Source of the DNA: an uncultured beta proteobacterium
GTDB taxonomy: Bacteria; Pseudomonadota; Gammaproteobacteria; Burkholderiales; SG8-41
Direction: 5' to 3'
Assembly: GCA_903933915.1 (NCBI GenBank)
Contig: CAIZLW010000244.1
Location: 1 to 64,000, forward strand
DNA length: 64,000 nt
Every line of letters starts with the position of its first letter. The stretch's first letter is position 1. Of the stretch, positions 1 through 9,507 are shown piece after piece. The notes under the pieces were generated by a model, which searched no databases, had not been told where the DNA came from, and was given only the letters and a program-made list of their open reading frames with translations. Made by a program: the position numbers and the translations under genes.

Positions 1-767
1 GACAGGTTCATGGCAGAGAGTCGCCACGTCGTCGGGTTGGACTCCTGACCATAGATGGAGACATCCCCCACCTTGCCACCGTGCGCCTCCACGAACTTCT
101 CGCTCTGCACGAACATGCCGCTTGATCCGCAGCAGGGGTCATAGACCTTGCCGTGGTTCGGTGCCAGCACGGCCACCAACGTCTTGACAATACTGGTCGG
201 GGTGTAGAACTGTCCGCCCTTCTTGCCTTCCGCACTGGCGAACTGGCCAAGGAAGTATTCATAGACCTCCCCGAGGACATCCCGCGCCTTGCTGGGGTCG
301 TCGCCGAAGCCGATGGTGGAGATCATATCGACCAGCTCCCCGAGCTTGCCGTCCGGCAACTGGGCGCGGCCATAGCGTTTGTCGAGAATGCCCTTGAGCT
401 TGGGGTTCTCGGCTTCAATGGCCGTCAGGGCGTCGTCAATACGCTTGCCGATGTCGGTTTGTTTGGCGGCTGCGCGTAACGCCTCCCAGCGGGCAGATTC
501 AGGTACCCAGAAGACGTTCGCCTCCTTGTAATAGTCCCGATCCTCCAGCTCCTCGGCCAGCATGGCGGCGTCGGCATCGGGCAGGAAGTAGTCATCCTTC
601 TTATCGGCGAAACGCCTTGTAAGCTCCTCCCGCCGGGCGGTGAAGGTGTTGGAGATGTATTTCAGGAAGATGAGGCCGAGCACGATGTGCTTGTACTCGG
701 CGGCGTCCATATTGGCGCGGAGCTTGTCGGCGGCAGCCCAGAGGGTTTTTTTAATGTTATCAATCAT
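1..767 (-). CDS. hsdM: Type I restriction-modification DNA methyltransferase subunit HsdM (5' part, runs off left edge)
   Basis: The frame opens at the ATG at 765-767 and stays open to base 1, giving about 255 N-terminal residues. An N-terminal helical HsdM-type region is followed by [27 protein letters not shown] and the SAM-binding motif [13 protein letters not shown], which is diagnostic of type I N6-adenine methylases. The catalytic NPPF motif would lie beyond the edge. The product would modify adenines in the recognition site as part of an HsdM2S complex. Partner hsdS and hsdR genes are not visible and would have to lie to the left. The start is preceded only by AT-rich, apparently noncoding DNA. 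Family assignment is firm; specificity is unknown. Confidence 0.95.
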   Translation of the reverse strand, partial: MIDNIKKTLWAAADKLRANMDAAEYKHIVLGLIFLKYISNTFTARREELTRRFADKKDDYFLPDADAAMLAEELEDRDYYKEANVFWVPESARWEALRAAAKQTDIGKRIDDALTAIEAENPKLKGILDKRYGRAQLPDGKLGELVDMISTIGFGDDPSKARDVLGEVYEYFLGQFASAEGKKGGQFYTPTSIVKTLVAVLAPNHGKVYDPCCGSSGMFVQSEKFVEAHGGKVGDVSIYGQESNPTTWRLSAMNL

Positions 768-1534
768 TTTTATTGTTTAGATGACAGCAGAATTGGGCGA
801 ATCCCCTTGCTGCAACTTCCTCCGAAATTAGGTTGCAGAAATCCTAAACTGACTAGCGAGCAGCTTCTAGCTTACTACGCCAGAAGTGCGCTCCCCTTCC
901 CTGTTTTTCACCACCCACGAGGGGGGGGCGTGAAGCCACTATTTATGCTCAAGCAGAATCATGGCCCAGAACGGCAGGAATCAAACTACCCAATAGTAGC
1001 CGAGCGCGAAGTAGTGGCAACCCCGCTTTTGGAAAACACACAGGACGGAGGGCGTCCAATGTGCAGCTGGTCATCAATTCAAAAGCGAAAATCGGTTTTT
1101 TTGGGAGGTCTAAGGCCCCTCTCATCGCAGAATTAGGGCTTGGAAAAATGATACCTATGCCGAGATGGCGGAAGGTCGGGACTCCTCCCGGGGTGGGCGT
1201 TTCCGTGTGGGTGGGATCGGCTGAGCAGATCATAGTGCTATGCCAGCCGCAGGAGGAGGTAAGCGATTTTGTGGGGGTGCCGGGTGGGTGGGGTTCGAGC
1301 TTGGACGAATATTGCTTTGGGGGGGGTAGCTTCGGGATTAGCGAGGCCGAGAGTATTAGGTAACAGCCTCAAGCCCTCAGAACAATCCGAACATCGTAAA
1401 AAGCCATCGCAATTCCATCGCTGTCACGACTTGTAATTGGTGATGATTACAGGTACTTTCGCATCAACGGGGCAATATGCTTTTAAACCTAAGTGCTTAA
1501 TGTGCAAGGTAAAAGGGAATGTGCGAACGACCGG
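768..1534. other. Gene-poor stretch between hsdM and tRNA-Arg
   Basis: No convincing gene is seen here. The open frames are short, have no recognisable motif or Shine-Dalgarno site, and overlap each other on both strands. Base composition differs from the flanking genes, with several long G runs (around 920-927 and 1320-1326) and AT-rich patches. It probably contains the promoters of hsdM and of the tRNA. It may be degraded DNA at the boundary of a restriction-modification island, but no repeat of the tRNA 3' end was found in it. Confidence 0.5.
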
Positions 1535-1610
1535 GCCCCGGTAGCTCAGTGGATAGAGCAGCCCCCTCCTAAGGGGCAGGTCGGACGTTCGATTCGTCTC
1601 CGGGGCGCCA
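1535..1610 (+). tRNA. tRNA-Arg (anticodon CCT)
   Basis: The cloverleaf can be drawn directly. A 7-bp acceptor stem pairs GCCCCGG at 1535-1541 with CCGGGGC at 1600-1606. The D-arm contains AGCTCAGTGGATAGAGC, and the anticodon stem GCCCC/GGGGC encloses loop CTCCTAA with anticodon CCT at 1568-1570. The T-arm GGACG-TTCGATT-CGTCT has one G-U pair. The discriminator base is G and the CCA end is encoded at 1608-1610. It decodes AGG arginine codons. tRNA-Arg(CCT) genes are common integration targets, but the foreign-looking hsdM side lies 5' of the gene, not at the usual 3' att position. Confidence 0.97.
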
Positions 1611-1633
1611 CGCAGCAGAACGCTGGCGCAGCC

Positions 1634-2955
1634 TTAAATCCCCGCTAATTTTGAATTGGCCGCAGCAAGCCGCTCGACCAGTATGCGCAGATAGGTGCGG
1701 TCGAAGTTCAGCCGGCAGATTTCCGAGGCGTTCTCCAGTCGCTTCACCTCGATCTTGATCATGCGCAGATCAGTCGCCGCCACCACATCGGCCGAGCGCA
1801 GCGTGTCGGCACCACTCAGGTAGGCCATTTCACCCACGCATTCGCCAGCCTTGAGCAGGCTCAGCAACAGACGGCGCTTGCGCAGCACGCGCGCTTCGCC
1901 GCTGACGATGATTCCGAAGAAATTCCCGGGATCACCCTCGTTGATGATGACCTCGCCCTTGGCGATATCCACCCACTCCGAAAATCGCAGTACTTCCCAC
2001 AGCTCGACATCGCCGAACGACTTGAAAAATGACAGTGTGCGCAGGGTGTTGAACTTTTCGGTATCCAGCACGCCGTGTTTGGGCAGTGGCGCGCCCGCAG
2101 CGACGGCGGCGAGATCGCCAGCGAACTGTTCCCAGGTCATGTAACGCACCGACTGGTCACGCGCCATGGCCCGCCGCACCACGACATCGATCTCCGACGG
2201 AATGTCCTGGCGGATTTCCGAGGGCAGCGGCGGATCAGCATTGAGGATCTGATGGGCCAGTCCGGCGATATTGTCGGCCGTAAACGGCAGCCTTCCCGTC
2301 AGCAGCTGGAACATCACCACGCCCAGCGCATAAATAGCAGCTGGAACATCACCACGCCCAGCGCATAAATATCGGTCTGCAGATTGAGCGGCAGGTTCAA
2401 ATGCTGCTCGGGCGACATGTAAGCCGGTGTGCCGATGCCGTCAACCATGGTGCGCTCGGTCATGGCGATCGCCGCAGAGCCGAAATCGGTGACCTTGATG
2501 TCGGTATTGTCCTTGACCAGGATGTTGGCTGGCTTGATGTCGCGATGGATCACGCCGATCTGGGTAGCAAAATCCAGGGCACGCGCACATTTGTAAACGA
2601 CTTCGATGACATCGCCAATGGCCAGCAGATTGTCCGGCCGGGTAAACCGCTGCAGTGTGCCGCCGGAAACATACTCCATGACGATATAGGCATTTTCCTC
2701 GTCAGCCACGGCATCATAGATCTCGACAATATGCGGATGATTCAGCTTGCCCGCCAGTGATGCCTCGGTCAGGAACAGGCGATGCATCAGCTGACCGCGG
2801 TTCTGGTCCTTCAGCGCCGTCTGCGACACCAGCTTGATCGCCACCTGGCGGTCATTGAACTCATCCTTGGCGAGATACACGACGCTGGTCGCGCCGTCGC
2901 CGAGTTTCCCCAGGATTTCATACTTGCCGATCCTGTGAATGGCTGATTCAGACAT
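1634..2955 (-). pseudogene. Ser/Thr protein kinase with C-terminal cyclic-nucleotide-binding domain, disrupted by a 35-bp duplication
   Basis: The start at 2953-2955 (protein MSESAIHRIGKYEIL) follows a GAGAGG ribosome site. The first 207 residues are a bacterial Hanks-type kinase: glycine loop GKLGDGATSVVY, Lys41, catalytic HRDIKPANIL (137-146), DFG (157-159) and GTPAYMSPEQ. A perfect 35-bp tandem duplication at 2301-2370 then shifts the frame, and translation stops at 2314-2316 after six aberrant residues. The downstream frame (to TAA 1634-1636) carries the rest of the kinase lobe (TGRLPFTADNIAGLAHQIL) and a cNMP-binding/Crp-like fold (INEGDPGNFFGIIVSGEARV, GECVGEMAYLSG). Removing one repeat copy restores a 428-residue protein. 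It would couple phosphorylation to a ligand-binding domain. The break may be real or an assembly error. Confidence 0.9.
2301..2370. repeat. Perfect 35-bp tandem duplication
   Basis: Bases 2301-2335 and 2336-2370 are identical 35-mers with no spacer. Since 35 is not a multiple of three, the second copy shifts the reading frame of the kinase gene on the minus strand. The duplicated segment encodes the ALGVVMFQLL part of the kinase C-lobe. Confidence 0.97.
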
Positions 2956-3104
2956 GAAGCTGCGCCTCTCGATGATATTCAACCCGCACAGCGGCATTGA
3001 GCACGCCACGATGTCGCCAAGGGCAAGCTCTGATTAGACCCTGCACACTGTCGAGCGTCAACCATGCAATGCGCTACCATGGCGTCTCCGACACACGAAT
3101 AAAA

Positions 3105-6100
3105 ATGAAGACTAACGCCGCTCACAACCATCAGCGCTGGCATTTCTGGATCGATCGCGGCGGCACGTTTACCGACATCGTCGCCCGCACTCCCGAAGGC
3201 GCCATCGTCACACACAAACTGCTGTCGGAAGATCCGTCCCGCTATCGCGATGCGGCGCTGGCCGGCATCCGCGATCTGCTCGGCATCGACCGCGATGCCG
3301 CCATCCCATCGGCGGACATTGCCGAAGTGCGCATGGGCACGACTGTCGCCACCAACGCCTTACTGGAACGCAAAGGTGAACCGGTTGCGCTGTTCATCAC
3401 CCGCGGCTTCGGCGATGCCCTGCGCATCGCCTGGCAGAACCGTCCACGCATCTTCGATCGGCATATCGTCCTGCCGGAACTGCTTTACGGCGCCGTATAT
3501 GAAGTCGATGAGCGTATCGGCGCTCAGGGTAAAGTCATCACAAAACCGGGCATCCCGGCGCTGCAGCGCGACTTCGCCGCCGCCAAGGCCGCCGGCTACA
3601 ACGCCATCGCCATCGCATTCATGCATGGTTACCGCCATCCCCAACACGAACAGCTTGCCGCGCAACTGGCACGCGACTGCGGCTTTACCCAGATCTCGGT
3701 GTCGCACCAAGTCAGTCCGCTGATGAAACTGGTCGCGCGCGGCGACACCACGGTTGTCGATGCCTACCTGACACCGGTACTGCGCCGCTATGTCGAGCAG
3801 ATCCGCAGCGAATTGCCGGACACCCGGCTGCTGTTCATGCAATCGAACGGCGGACTCACCGATGCCGGCTGTTTTCAGGGCAAGGACAGCATTCTCTCCG
3901 GCCCTGCCGGCGGCATCGTCGGTGCGGTACGTACGGCGGCTGCAGCAGGCTTCGATCGCATCATCGGATTCGACATGGGCGGCACTTCGACCGATGTTGC
4001 GCACTTTGCAGGCACGGACCTCGCCGCGCTGGAGCGCACTTTCGATGGCATGGTGGCCGGCGTGCGCGTGCGCGCACCGATGCTCGCCATCCATACCGTC
4101 GCCGCCGGCGGCGGATCGATCCTTCAGTTTGACGGCACCCGTCTGCGCGCAGGCCCGGAATCCGCCGGCGCCAACCCGGGTCCCGCCTGCTACGGTAAAG
4201 ACGGTCCGCTCACCATCACCGACTGCAATGTGCTGCTCGGACGCATCCAGCCCGCGTTTTTCCCCAGCGTCTTCGGCGCGGATGGCCGGCAATCGCTGGA
4301 CGTTGCCGCGACCCGGAGCAAATTCAGCCACTTCCTTAAAAATATTAATAAAAACAATTACTTACAAAACGTCGAGGCGGTGGCCGAAGGCGGTCTGCGC
4401 ATTGCCGTCGAGAACATGGCCAATGCCATCAAGAAAATATCGGTGCAGCGCGGCCATGATGTCACGGCCTACACACTGGTCTGCTTCGGCGGCGCCGGTG
4501 GACAACACGCCTGCCGCGTCGCCGATGCCCTCGGCATGCCCCGCATATTCATCCACCCGCTCGCCGGCGTACTGTCCGCCTGCGGCATGGGGCTCGCCGA
4601 TATCACCGCAATGCGCGAACAGGCGGTCGAATCAATACTCTCCGACAGCACGCTGCAAGCATTACAACCGGTCATCGCACAGCTCGGTGCCGCAGCACAC
4701 GATCAGGTAGTGGCACAGGGCGTACCCGCCACCGCAATCCGGCTGCAGATCAGGCTGCTGATCAAATATGCGGGCACCGATACCGCCATTGGCGTGATGC
4801 ACGACACATTGACCGCGATGCAGTATCAATTCGAACAGATTTATCTGCAGCGCTACAGCTTCCTGATGCAGGACCGTCCGCTGGTCGTCGACTCCGTCAC
4901 CGTGGAAGCCATAGGCCAGGGCGATCATCACGCCGCGTCCATTGCCATGACATCACCTGAAAAACAGCCCACCGCGGCGCGGGTGCCGATGTATTGCGAC
5001 GGTGCCTGGCGGGAAGTCGATGCGCACGCCCGTGCCGCACTCAATCCGGGGAACCGGGTGACAGGACCCGCGATCATTACCGATGCCCATGCCACCACGG
5101 TCATTGAACCCGGCTGGCAGGCCGAGGTTGCGCCCGAAGGTCATCTGCTGCTGAGCCGCGCGGCACCCCGAAAACAGGAACATACCGTTGCGCAGGCCGA
5201 CCCCGTCATGCTCGAAGTATTCAACAATCTCTACATGTCGATCGCCGAGCAGATGGGTGCGACACTGGCCAACACCGCGCATTCGGTCAACATCAAGGAA
5301 CGGCTGGATTTCTCCTGTGCGCTTTTCGATGCCGACGGCAACCTGATTGCCAATGCCCCGCATATGCCCGTGCACCTGGGATCGATGGGCGCCAGCGTCC
5401 GCGCCATCATCGATGCCAATCAGGGCCGCATGAATCCGGGTGATGCCTGGATGCTCAACGACCCCTATGCCGGCGGCACCCATCTGCCGGACATCACCGT
5501 GATCACACCGGTGTTCGACGCCGAAAGCCGCCGGGTCCTGTTCTATACCGGTTCACGCGGACACCACGCCGATGTCGGCGGCATCACGCCGGGCTCGATG
5601 CCGCCCGACAGCCGCCACATCGACGATGAAGGCGTGCTGATTTCGAATTTCCTGCTGGTACAGGGCGGGAAATTCCGCGAAAGCGAAACCCGCGGGCTGT
5701 TTGCCTCGACACCATACCCGGCGCGCAATATCGATCAGAACATTGCCGATTTGCGCGCAATGATCGCAGCCAACCGCAAAGGCGCCGTCGAACTGGAACG
5801 GATGATCGGCCAGTTCGGACTTGACGTCGTTCAGGCCTATATGCGGCATGTGCAGGACAATGCCGAGGTTGCCGTGCAACGCGTCATCGACCGGTTGCAT
5901 GACGGCAGCTTCAGTTATGAGATGGATCACGGCGCGGTCATTCGTGTCGCCATCCGCGTCGACAATGCCGCGCGCAGCGCCGTCATCGACTTCACCGGCA
6001 CCTCTCCGCAGGGCCATGACAATTTCAACGCCCCGCTGGCCGTAACCATGGCTGCAGTGCTCTACGTATTCCGTTCGCTGGTGGATGACGACATTCCGCT

Positions 6101-6728
6101 CAACGCCGGCTGCCTGCGGCCGCTGACTGTGATCGTGCCGCCGGGCACGCTGCTCAACCCGCAGCACCCGGCCGCCGTCGTCGCCGGCAATGTCGAGACT
6201 TCGCAATGCGTCACCGATGCGCTCTACGGCGCGCTCGGCGTGATGGGCGCCTCTCAGGGCACGATGAATAATTTCACCTTCGGCAACGCGCGCCACCAGT
6301 ATTACGAAACCATAGCCGGCGGCTCCGGCGCCGGTGACGGCTTTGACGGCACCGCCTGCGTGCAGACCCACATGACCAATTCGCGCCTCACCGATCCGGA
6401 AGTACTGGAATGGCGCTACCCGGTGCAGCTCGACAGCTTTGCCATCCGCCGTAACAGCGGCGGCGCGGGGCGCTGGCACGGCGGTGATGGCGCGATCCGC
6501 AAACTGCGCTTTCTGGAACCGATGACTGCTGCCATTCTCTCCGGGCATCGCCGCGTACCGCCCTATGGCATGGCCGGCGGCGAGCCTGGCGTCACCGGAC
6601 GCAATGCCGTGCAGCGCAACGATGGCAAAGTCACGGAACTGGACGCCTGCGCCAGTGTGGAAATGAATTCCGGCGATGTCTTCATCATCGAAACGCCGGG
6701 CGGCGGCGGATACGGCCCGGTACAATAA
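3105..6728 (+). CDS. Fused hydantoinase/5-oxoprolinase family protein (HyuA-HyuB)
   Basis: The protein is 1207 residues from the ATG at 3105. This start lies just before the conserved first strand ([17 protein letters not shown], residues 12-28); upstream in-frame codons encode no family sequence. HyuA-type ATP-binding motifs are [23 protein letters not shown] and [14 protein letters not shown]. From about residue 700 the HyuB half follows ([50 protein letters not shown]), ending in TPGGGGYG. Length and order match ATP-dependent 5-oxoprolinase and N-methylhydantoinase fusions, which open cyclic amides or imides in the cytosol. An AT-rich patch at 4335-4370 encodes an unusual Asn/Lys-rich loop ([13 protein letters not shown]). 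The gene heads a four-gene operon with a Bug receptor. The true substrate is unknown. Confidence 0.93.
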   Translation: MKTNAAHNHQRWHFWIDRGGTFTDIVARTPEGAIVTHKLLSEDPSRYRDAALAGIRDLLGIDRDAAIPSADIAEVRMGTTVATNALLERKGEPVALFITRGFGDALRIAWQNRPRIFDRHIVLPELLYGAVYEVDERIGAQGKVITKPGIPALQRDFAAAKAAGYNAIAIAFMHGYRHPQHEQLAAQLARDCGFTQISVSHQVSPLMKLVARGDTTVVDAYLTPVLRRYVEQIRSELPDTRLLFMQSNGGLTDAGCFQGKDSILSGPAGGIVGAVRTAAAAGFDRIIGFDMGGTSTDVAHFAGTDLAALERTFDGMVAGVRVRAPMLAIHTVAAGGGSILQFDGTRLRAGPESAGANPGPACYGKDGPLTITDCNVLLGRIQPAFFPSVFGADGRQSLDVAATRSKFSHFLKNINKNNYLQNVEAVAEGGLRIAVENMANAIKKISVQRGHDVTAYTLVCFGGAGGQHACRVADALGMPRIFIHPLAGVLSACGMGLADITAMREQAVESILSDSTLQALQPVIAQLGAAAHDQVVAQGVPATAIRLQIRLLIKYAGTDTAIGVMHDTLTAMQYQFEQIYLQRYSFLMQDRPLVVDSVTVEAIGQGDHHAASIAMTSPEKQPTAARVPMYCDGAWREVDAHARAALNPGNRVTGPAIITDAHATTVIEPGWQAEVAPEGHLLLSRAAPRKQEHTVAQADPVMLEVFNNLYMSIAEQMGATLANTAHSVNIKERLDFSCALFDADGNLIANAPHMPVHLGSMGASVRAIIDANQGRMNPGDAWMLNDPYAGGTHLPDITVITPVFDAESRRVLFYTGSRGHHADVGGITPGSMPPDSRHIDDEGVLISNFLLVQGGKFRESETRGLFASTPYPARNIDQNIADLRAMIAANRKGAVELERMIGQFGLDVVQAYMRHVQDNAEVAVQRVIDRLHDGSFSYEMDHGAVIRVAIRVDNAARSAVIDFTGTSPQGHDNFNAPLAVTMAAVLYVFRSLVDDDIPLNAGCLRPLTVIVPPGTLLNPQHPAAVVAGNVETSQCVTDALYGALGVMGASQGTMNNFTFGNARHQYYETIAGGSGAGDGFDGTACVQTHMTNSRLTDPEVLEWRYPVQLDSFAIRRNSGGAGRWHGGDGAIRKLRFLEPMTAAILSGHRRVPPYGMAGGEPGVTGRNAVQRNDGKVTELDACASVEMNSGDVFIIETPGGGGYGPVQ
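4347..4364 (+). repeat. AT-rich 18-bp motif copy inside the hydantoinase gene
   Basis: AATAAAAACAATTACTTA differs at one base from the copy at 6818-6835. It sits in frame within a GC-rich coding region and encodes N-K-N-N-Y-L. Flanking bases (4335-4370) are also AT-rich. Confidence 0.6.
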
Positions 6729-6817
6729 TGAATCATAAAAACACCGCGCATCACCGATCAGCCCAGCTTGAAACCGTATGCCGTCCAATCCGCAGCGGTC
6801 GCTAAAAATAATTAATC

Positions 6818-6835
6818 AATAAAAACAAATACTTA
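6818..6835 (+). repeat. AT-rich 18-bp motif copy upstream of the CMD-like gene
   Basis: AATAAAAACAAATACTTA lies 9 bases before the ATG at 6845 and overlaps the region of the ribosome-binding site (TTAGGAATT). It is the reference copy of a motif seen at least five times in the window. Confidence 0.6.
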
Positions 6836-6844
6836 GGAATTATC

Positions 6845-7372
6845 ATGGCCCGTGTCCCCTTGTTAGGCGAGGAACGCAATGACCTCGCGCCCTTTATCGC
6901 ACGCGTCAAGGCAGAGCGCGGCAAATTGATCAATCTGTACCGGGTGCTGATGAACAGCCCGACGATCGCCGCAGGCTGGCTCGACTTCAACAGCATCATC
7001 CGTTACAAAACATCGCTCGATGCGGCACTGCGCGAGATGATCATCCTGCGCGTATCGCTGCTCAACGGCGCCGAATATCAGGCTCGCATCCATGGCGCCT
7101 CCCATGCACTGCATGCCGGACTCAGCGTCGAACAGATTGCAGCCCTCGATCACTGGCAGGACAGCGAACTGTTCACACCGGCGCAGCGCGCCGCATTGGC
7201 CTGGACGGACGCGATGACCCGCCAGATCGACGTCCCCGATGCGCTGCATGAGGAACTGAAAAAACATTTCCACGACCAGGCCATCGTCGAAATCACCGTA
7301 CTCGCCGGCGCCTACAATATGCACACCCGGGTTGCGCGCGCACTGCGCATCGAACCCGAACAAAAATCATGA
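6845..7372 (+). CDS. Carboxymuconolactone decarboxylase (CMD/AhpD-fold) family protein
   Basis: The 175-residue protein starts at ATG 6845 after TTAGGAATT. It contains the CMD core helix pattern: DAALREMIILRVSLLNGAEYQARIHGASHA, then LSVEQIAAL, FTPAQRAALAWTDAMTR and VEITVLAGAYNMHTRVARAL. The cysteine pair of peroxidase-type AhpD proteins is absent (the Glu and His of the E-Y-Q-A-R-I-H stretch remain), so it is more likely a decarboxylase-like or unknown enzyme than an AhpD reductase. It lies 116 bp after the hydantoinase gene and its stop overlaps the next start (ATGA at 7369-7372), which indicates one operon. Exact reaction unknown. Confidence 0.88.
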   Translation: MARVPLLGEERNDLAPFIARVKAERGKLINLYRVLMNSPTIAAGWLDFNSIIRYKTSLDAALREMIILRVSLLNGAEYQARIHGASHALHAGLSVEQIAALDHWQDSELFTPAQRAALAWTDAMTRQIDVPDALHEELKKHFHDQAIVEITVLAGAYNMHTRVARALRIEPEQKS

Positions 7373-8457
7373 CCCGACAACTGCCCGTACTGGTCGTCGA
7401 AAACGACCCCTTTCTCCGCCTTCTTGGCGTCATCCTCGATCCCGAACACACCGATCCGCAACGCATCGCCGCGTTCAGCGATTTTTTTGCTCACGACCTT
7501 CCGGACTTCAACGGCTGGCTGTCCCAGCTGCGCGGTCGCCTGAAAAAACTCTACCCGGCAACCGTACACCTGGTCGATGACGAAGCCGCGCTGCACAAAC
7601 ACCTGCCGGCGGCCGAAATCGCCGTCATCGAATCGCTGCGTATCGGCGCCGATGAACTGGCGATTGCGCCGCGGCTGCGGGCCGTGCAGAAATTTGGCGC
7701 CATCGCCAGCAGCGTCGATGAACCCGCCTGCGCTGCCCGACAGGTCGCCGTACTGAAGCTGCGCCGTCGCGCCAATATCGCCTGCGCCGAACATGCCATC
7801 GCCATGATGCTCGGCCTTTCACGCCAACTGCATCGCGTCATCAACCGCATCAGCACCGAGTCACTGCAGGCCGCAGGCTACTCGCCGCGCACCTATGACC
7901 GGCGCCACACCGCCAATTCGAACTGGGCGCGGGTGCCCGGCATCACCCTGCTCCACGGCACCACGCTGGGCATCGTCGGCATGGGCGAAATCGGGCGCGA
8001 AGTCGCGCTGCGCGCGACGGCCTTCGGCATGAACATTCTCTATCACCAGCGGACTCCTATGCCGCGGGCACTCGAAACCGCGCACCACGCGCATTACGCC
8101 GATCTCGACACCCTGCTCGAAACCTGCGACTGGGTGGTGATCTGCCTGCCGGGAAACGACAACACCCATCACCTGTTCAACGCCCGCCGCCTCGCGCAGA
8201 TGAAACCGGGGGCGCGACTGATCAACATCTCCCGCGCTGAAATTGTCGAGCGTAACGCCGTCATCGGCGTGCTGCGCTCGGGCCGCCTCGGCGGTTTCGC
8301 GCTGGACCCGCTATACGAAGCGCCGGGTCGAGATGATGATGAACTGCTGCAGTTCGAAAACGTGCTGCTGACCCCGCACATCGCCGCTCAGCCGCGATTC
8401 AATGCGCTGAACGACATTGCCGACCTGCTGACCGGACTTGAGGAACAAATAAAATGA
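7369..8457 (+). CDS. D-isomer-specific 2-hydroxyacid dehydrogenase (NAD-dependent)
   Basis: The 362-residue protein overlaps the CMD-like gene by four bases. Its Rossmann nucleotide-binding motif is GTTLGIVGMGEIGREVALRA. Catalytic-region signatures are present: PGARLINISRAEIVE (Arg), LGGFALDPLYEAPG (acidic position) and VLLTPHIAAQPRFN (His). The N-terminal ~120 residues are longer and less conserved than in typical members and contain a Tyr/His-rich insertion (GYSPRTYDRRHTANSNW). Such enzymes interconvert 2-keto and 2-hydroxy acids with NAD(P)H. The stop codon overlaps the start of the Bug receptor gene (ATGA at 8454-8457), so uptake and metabolism are probably co-translated. Substrate not determinable. 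Confidence 0.9.
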   Translation: MTRQLPVLVVENDPFLRLLGVILDPEHTDPQRIAAFSDFFAHDLPDFNGWLSQLRGRLKKLYPATVHLVDDEAALHKHLPAAEIAVIESLRIGADELAIAPRLRAVQKFGAIASSVDEPACAARQVAVLKLRRRANIACAEHAIAMMLGLSRQLHRVINRISTESLQAAGYSPRTYDRRHTANSNWARVPGITLLHGTTLGIVGMGEIGREVALRATAFGMNILYHQRTPMPRALETAHHAHYADLDTLLETCDWVVICLPGNDNTHHLFNARRLAQMKPGARLINISRAEIVERNAVIGVLRSGRLGGFALDPLYEAPGRDDDELLQFENVLLTPHIAAQPRFNALNDIADLLTGLEEQIK

Positions 8458-9476
8458 TTGCCACCAGAATCTCGCTCACGCTGTGCGCCACCTTGATATC
8501 CGGCAGTTTTGCCGCCCTGATAGCCGGCAGTTTTGCCGCCCTGATAGCCGGCAGTTTTGCCGCACAGGCGGCGGACGCCTGGCCGTCGCGCCCGATCCGT
8601 ATGATTGCCCCCTTCCCCGCCGGCAGTTCGGTGGATGCGGCGGCACGGGTCATCACGCCGCGCGTTGGTGAAGCCCTCGGGCAATCGATTGTCATCGACA
8701 ACCGCGCCGGTGCCAGCGGCGCCATCGGCGCCGAACTCGGCGCGCGCGCCGCACCCGACGGTTACACCATCTCCGGCGGCACCACCAGCACGCACGCGCT
8801 GTCAAAAGCCTTGAACCCGCACCTCAGCTATGACCCGGAAAAGGATTTTGCGCCGATCACCATGTTCGGCCACCTGCCCTACATCCTCGCCGTGCACCCG
8901 GGCGTGCCCGCCTCAAACCTGCAGGAACTGATCGCCATTGCCAAAGCAAAACCGGGACAGATCCGTTACACCACCGTCGGCAACGCCAGCATGGCGCGCC
9001 TGGGCGGGGAATTGCTGTCCAACCTGACCGGCGCCCAGCTCACGCCGATTTCCTACAAGAGTTCTGCGCAATCGGTTGTCGACACCCTCGCCGGACGCAT
9101 CGAACTGCAGTTCGGCACCATGGCACCGGTGCTGCCGCATGTGCGCGCGGGCAAGCTGCGCGCGCTGGCGGTCACCAGCAGTACGCGCGCGCCGGCACTG
9201 CCGGAAGTGCCCACCGTACAGGAATCCGGGATCAAGAATTTCGAGGTGACATTATGGCTGGCCGTTTTTGCACCGGCAAAAACACCGCGCCCGATCGTTG
9301 AGCGGCTGAACCGCGAATTTGTGGCCGCAATCGCCGTGCCGCAGATCCGCGAGGCACTGCTCACTCAGGGGCTGCAGCCGGAAACCACCAGTCCGGCAGC
9401 GTTTTCCCGTTTCCTGTCCGCAGAAATCACCAAATGGCGCGATGTGGCGCGCAAGGCGAATCTGAAACCCGAGTAA
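8454..9476 (+). CDS. Bug family (TctC-like) tripartite tricarboxylate transporter receptor
   Basis: The 340-residue protein has the Bug fold signatures: AWPSRPIRMIAPFPAGSSVD near the N-terminus, SIVIDNRAGASGAIGAELGA, APDGYTISGGTTSTH, NPHLSYDPEKDFAPITMFG and EVPTVQESGIKNFEV. The signal peptide is unusual: three tandem 24-bp repeats (8497-8568) encode successive I-A-G-S-F-A-A-L units that lengthen its hydrophobic core before an AQA-A cleavage site. These periplasmic receptors bind carboxylates or amides and usually pass them to TctAB-type membrane subunits. None is adjacent, so it is an orphan receptor. It is translationally coupled to the dehydrogenase upstream. Confidence 0.93.
   Translation: MIATRISLTLCATLISGSFAALIAGSFAALIAGSFAAQAADAWPSRPIRMIAPFPAGSSVDAAARVITPRVGEALGQSIVIDNRAGASGAIGAELGARAAPDGYTISGGTTSTHALSKALNPHLSYDPEKDFAPITMFGHLPYILAVHPGVPASNLQELIAIAKAKPGQIRYTTVGNASMARLGGELLSNLTGAQLTPISYKSSAQSVVDTLAGRIELQFGTMAPVLPHVRAGKLRALAVTSSTRAPALPEVPTVQESGIKNFEVTLWLAVFAPAKTPRPIVERLNREFVAAIAVPQIREALLTQGLQPETTSPAAFSRFLSAEITKWRDVARKANLKPE
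8497..8568 (+). repeat. Three tandem 24-bp repeats in a Bug signal peptide
   Basis: Copies at 8497-8520, 8521-8544 and 8545-8568 share the core TAGCCGGCAGTTTTGCCGCC. The first copy differs at one position and the third diverges in its last bases. Each unit is in frame and adds eight hydrophobic or small residues. Confidence 0.95.
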
Positions 9477-9507
9477 ATACAGAAACAACCCGAACTGCAG
9501 CCGACCA

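Noticed and set aside
687-1363. Open frames between hsdM and the tRNA
   Set aside because: They overlap each other or hsdM, have no motifs or ribosome sites and contain homopolymer runs.
1535-1610. tRNA 3' end as attachment site of an island to the right
   Set aside because: The kinase gene begins 24 bp after the tRNA with no integrase or second copy of the tRNA end seen in the window.
3360-4331. Long antisense open frame (323 codons) within the hydantoinase gene
   Set aside because: It is opposite to clear family motifs on the plus strand and has no ribosome site or recognisable domain; long antisense frames are expected in GC-rich genes.
5553-6788. 411-codon minus-strand open frame
   Set aside because: It is the shadow of the HyuB half, with His/Arg-rich low-information sequence.
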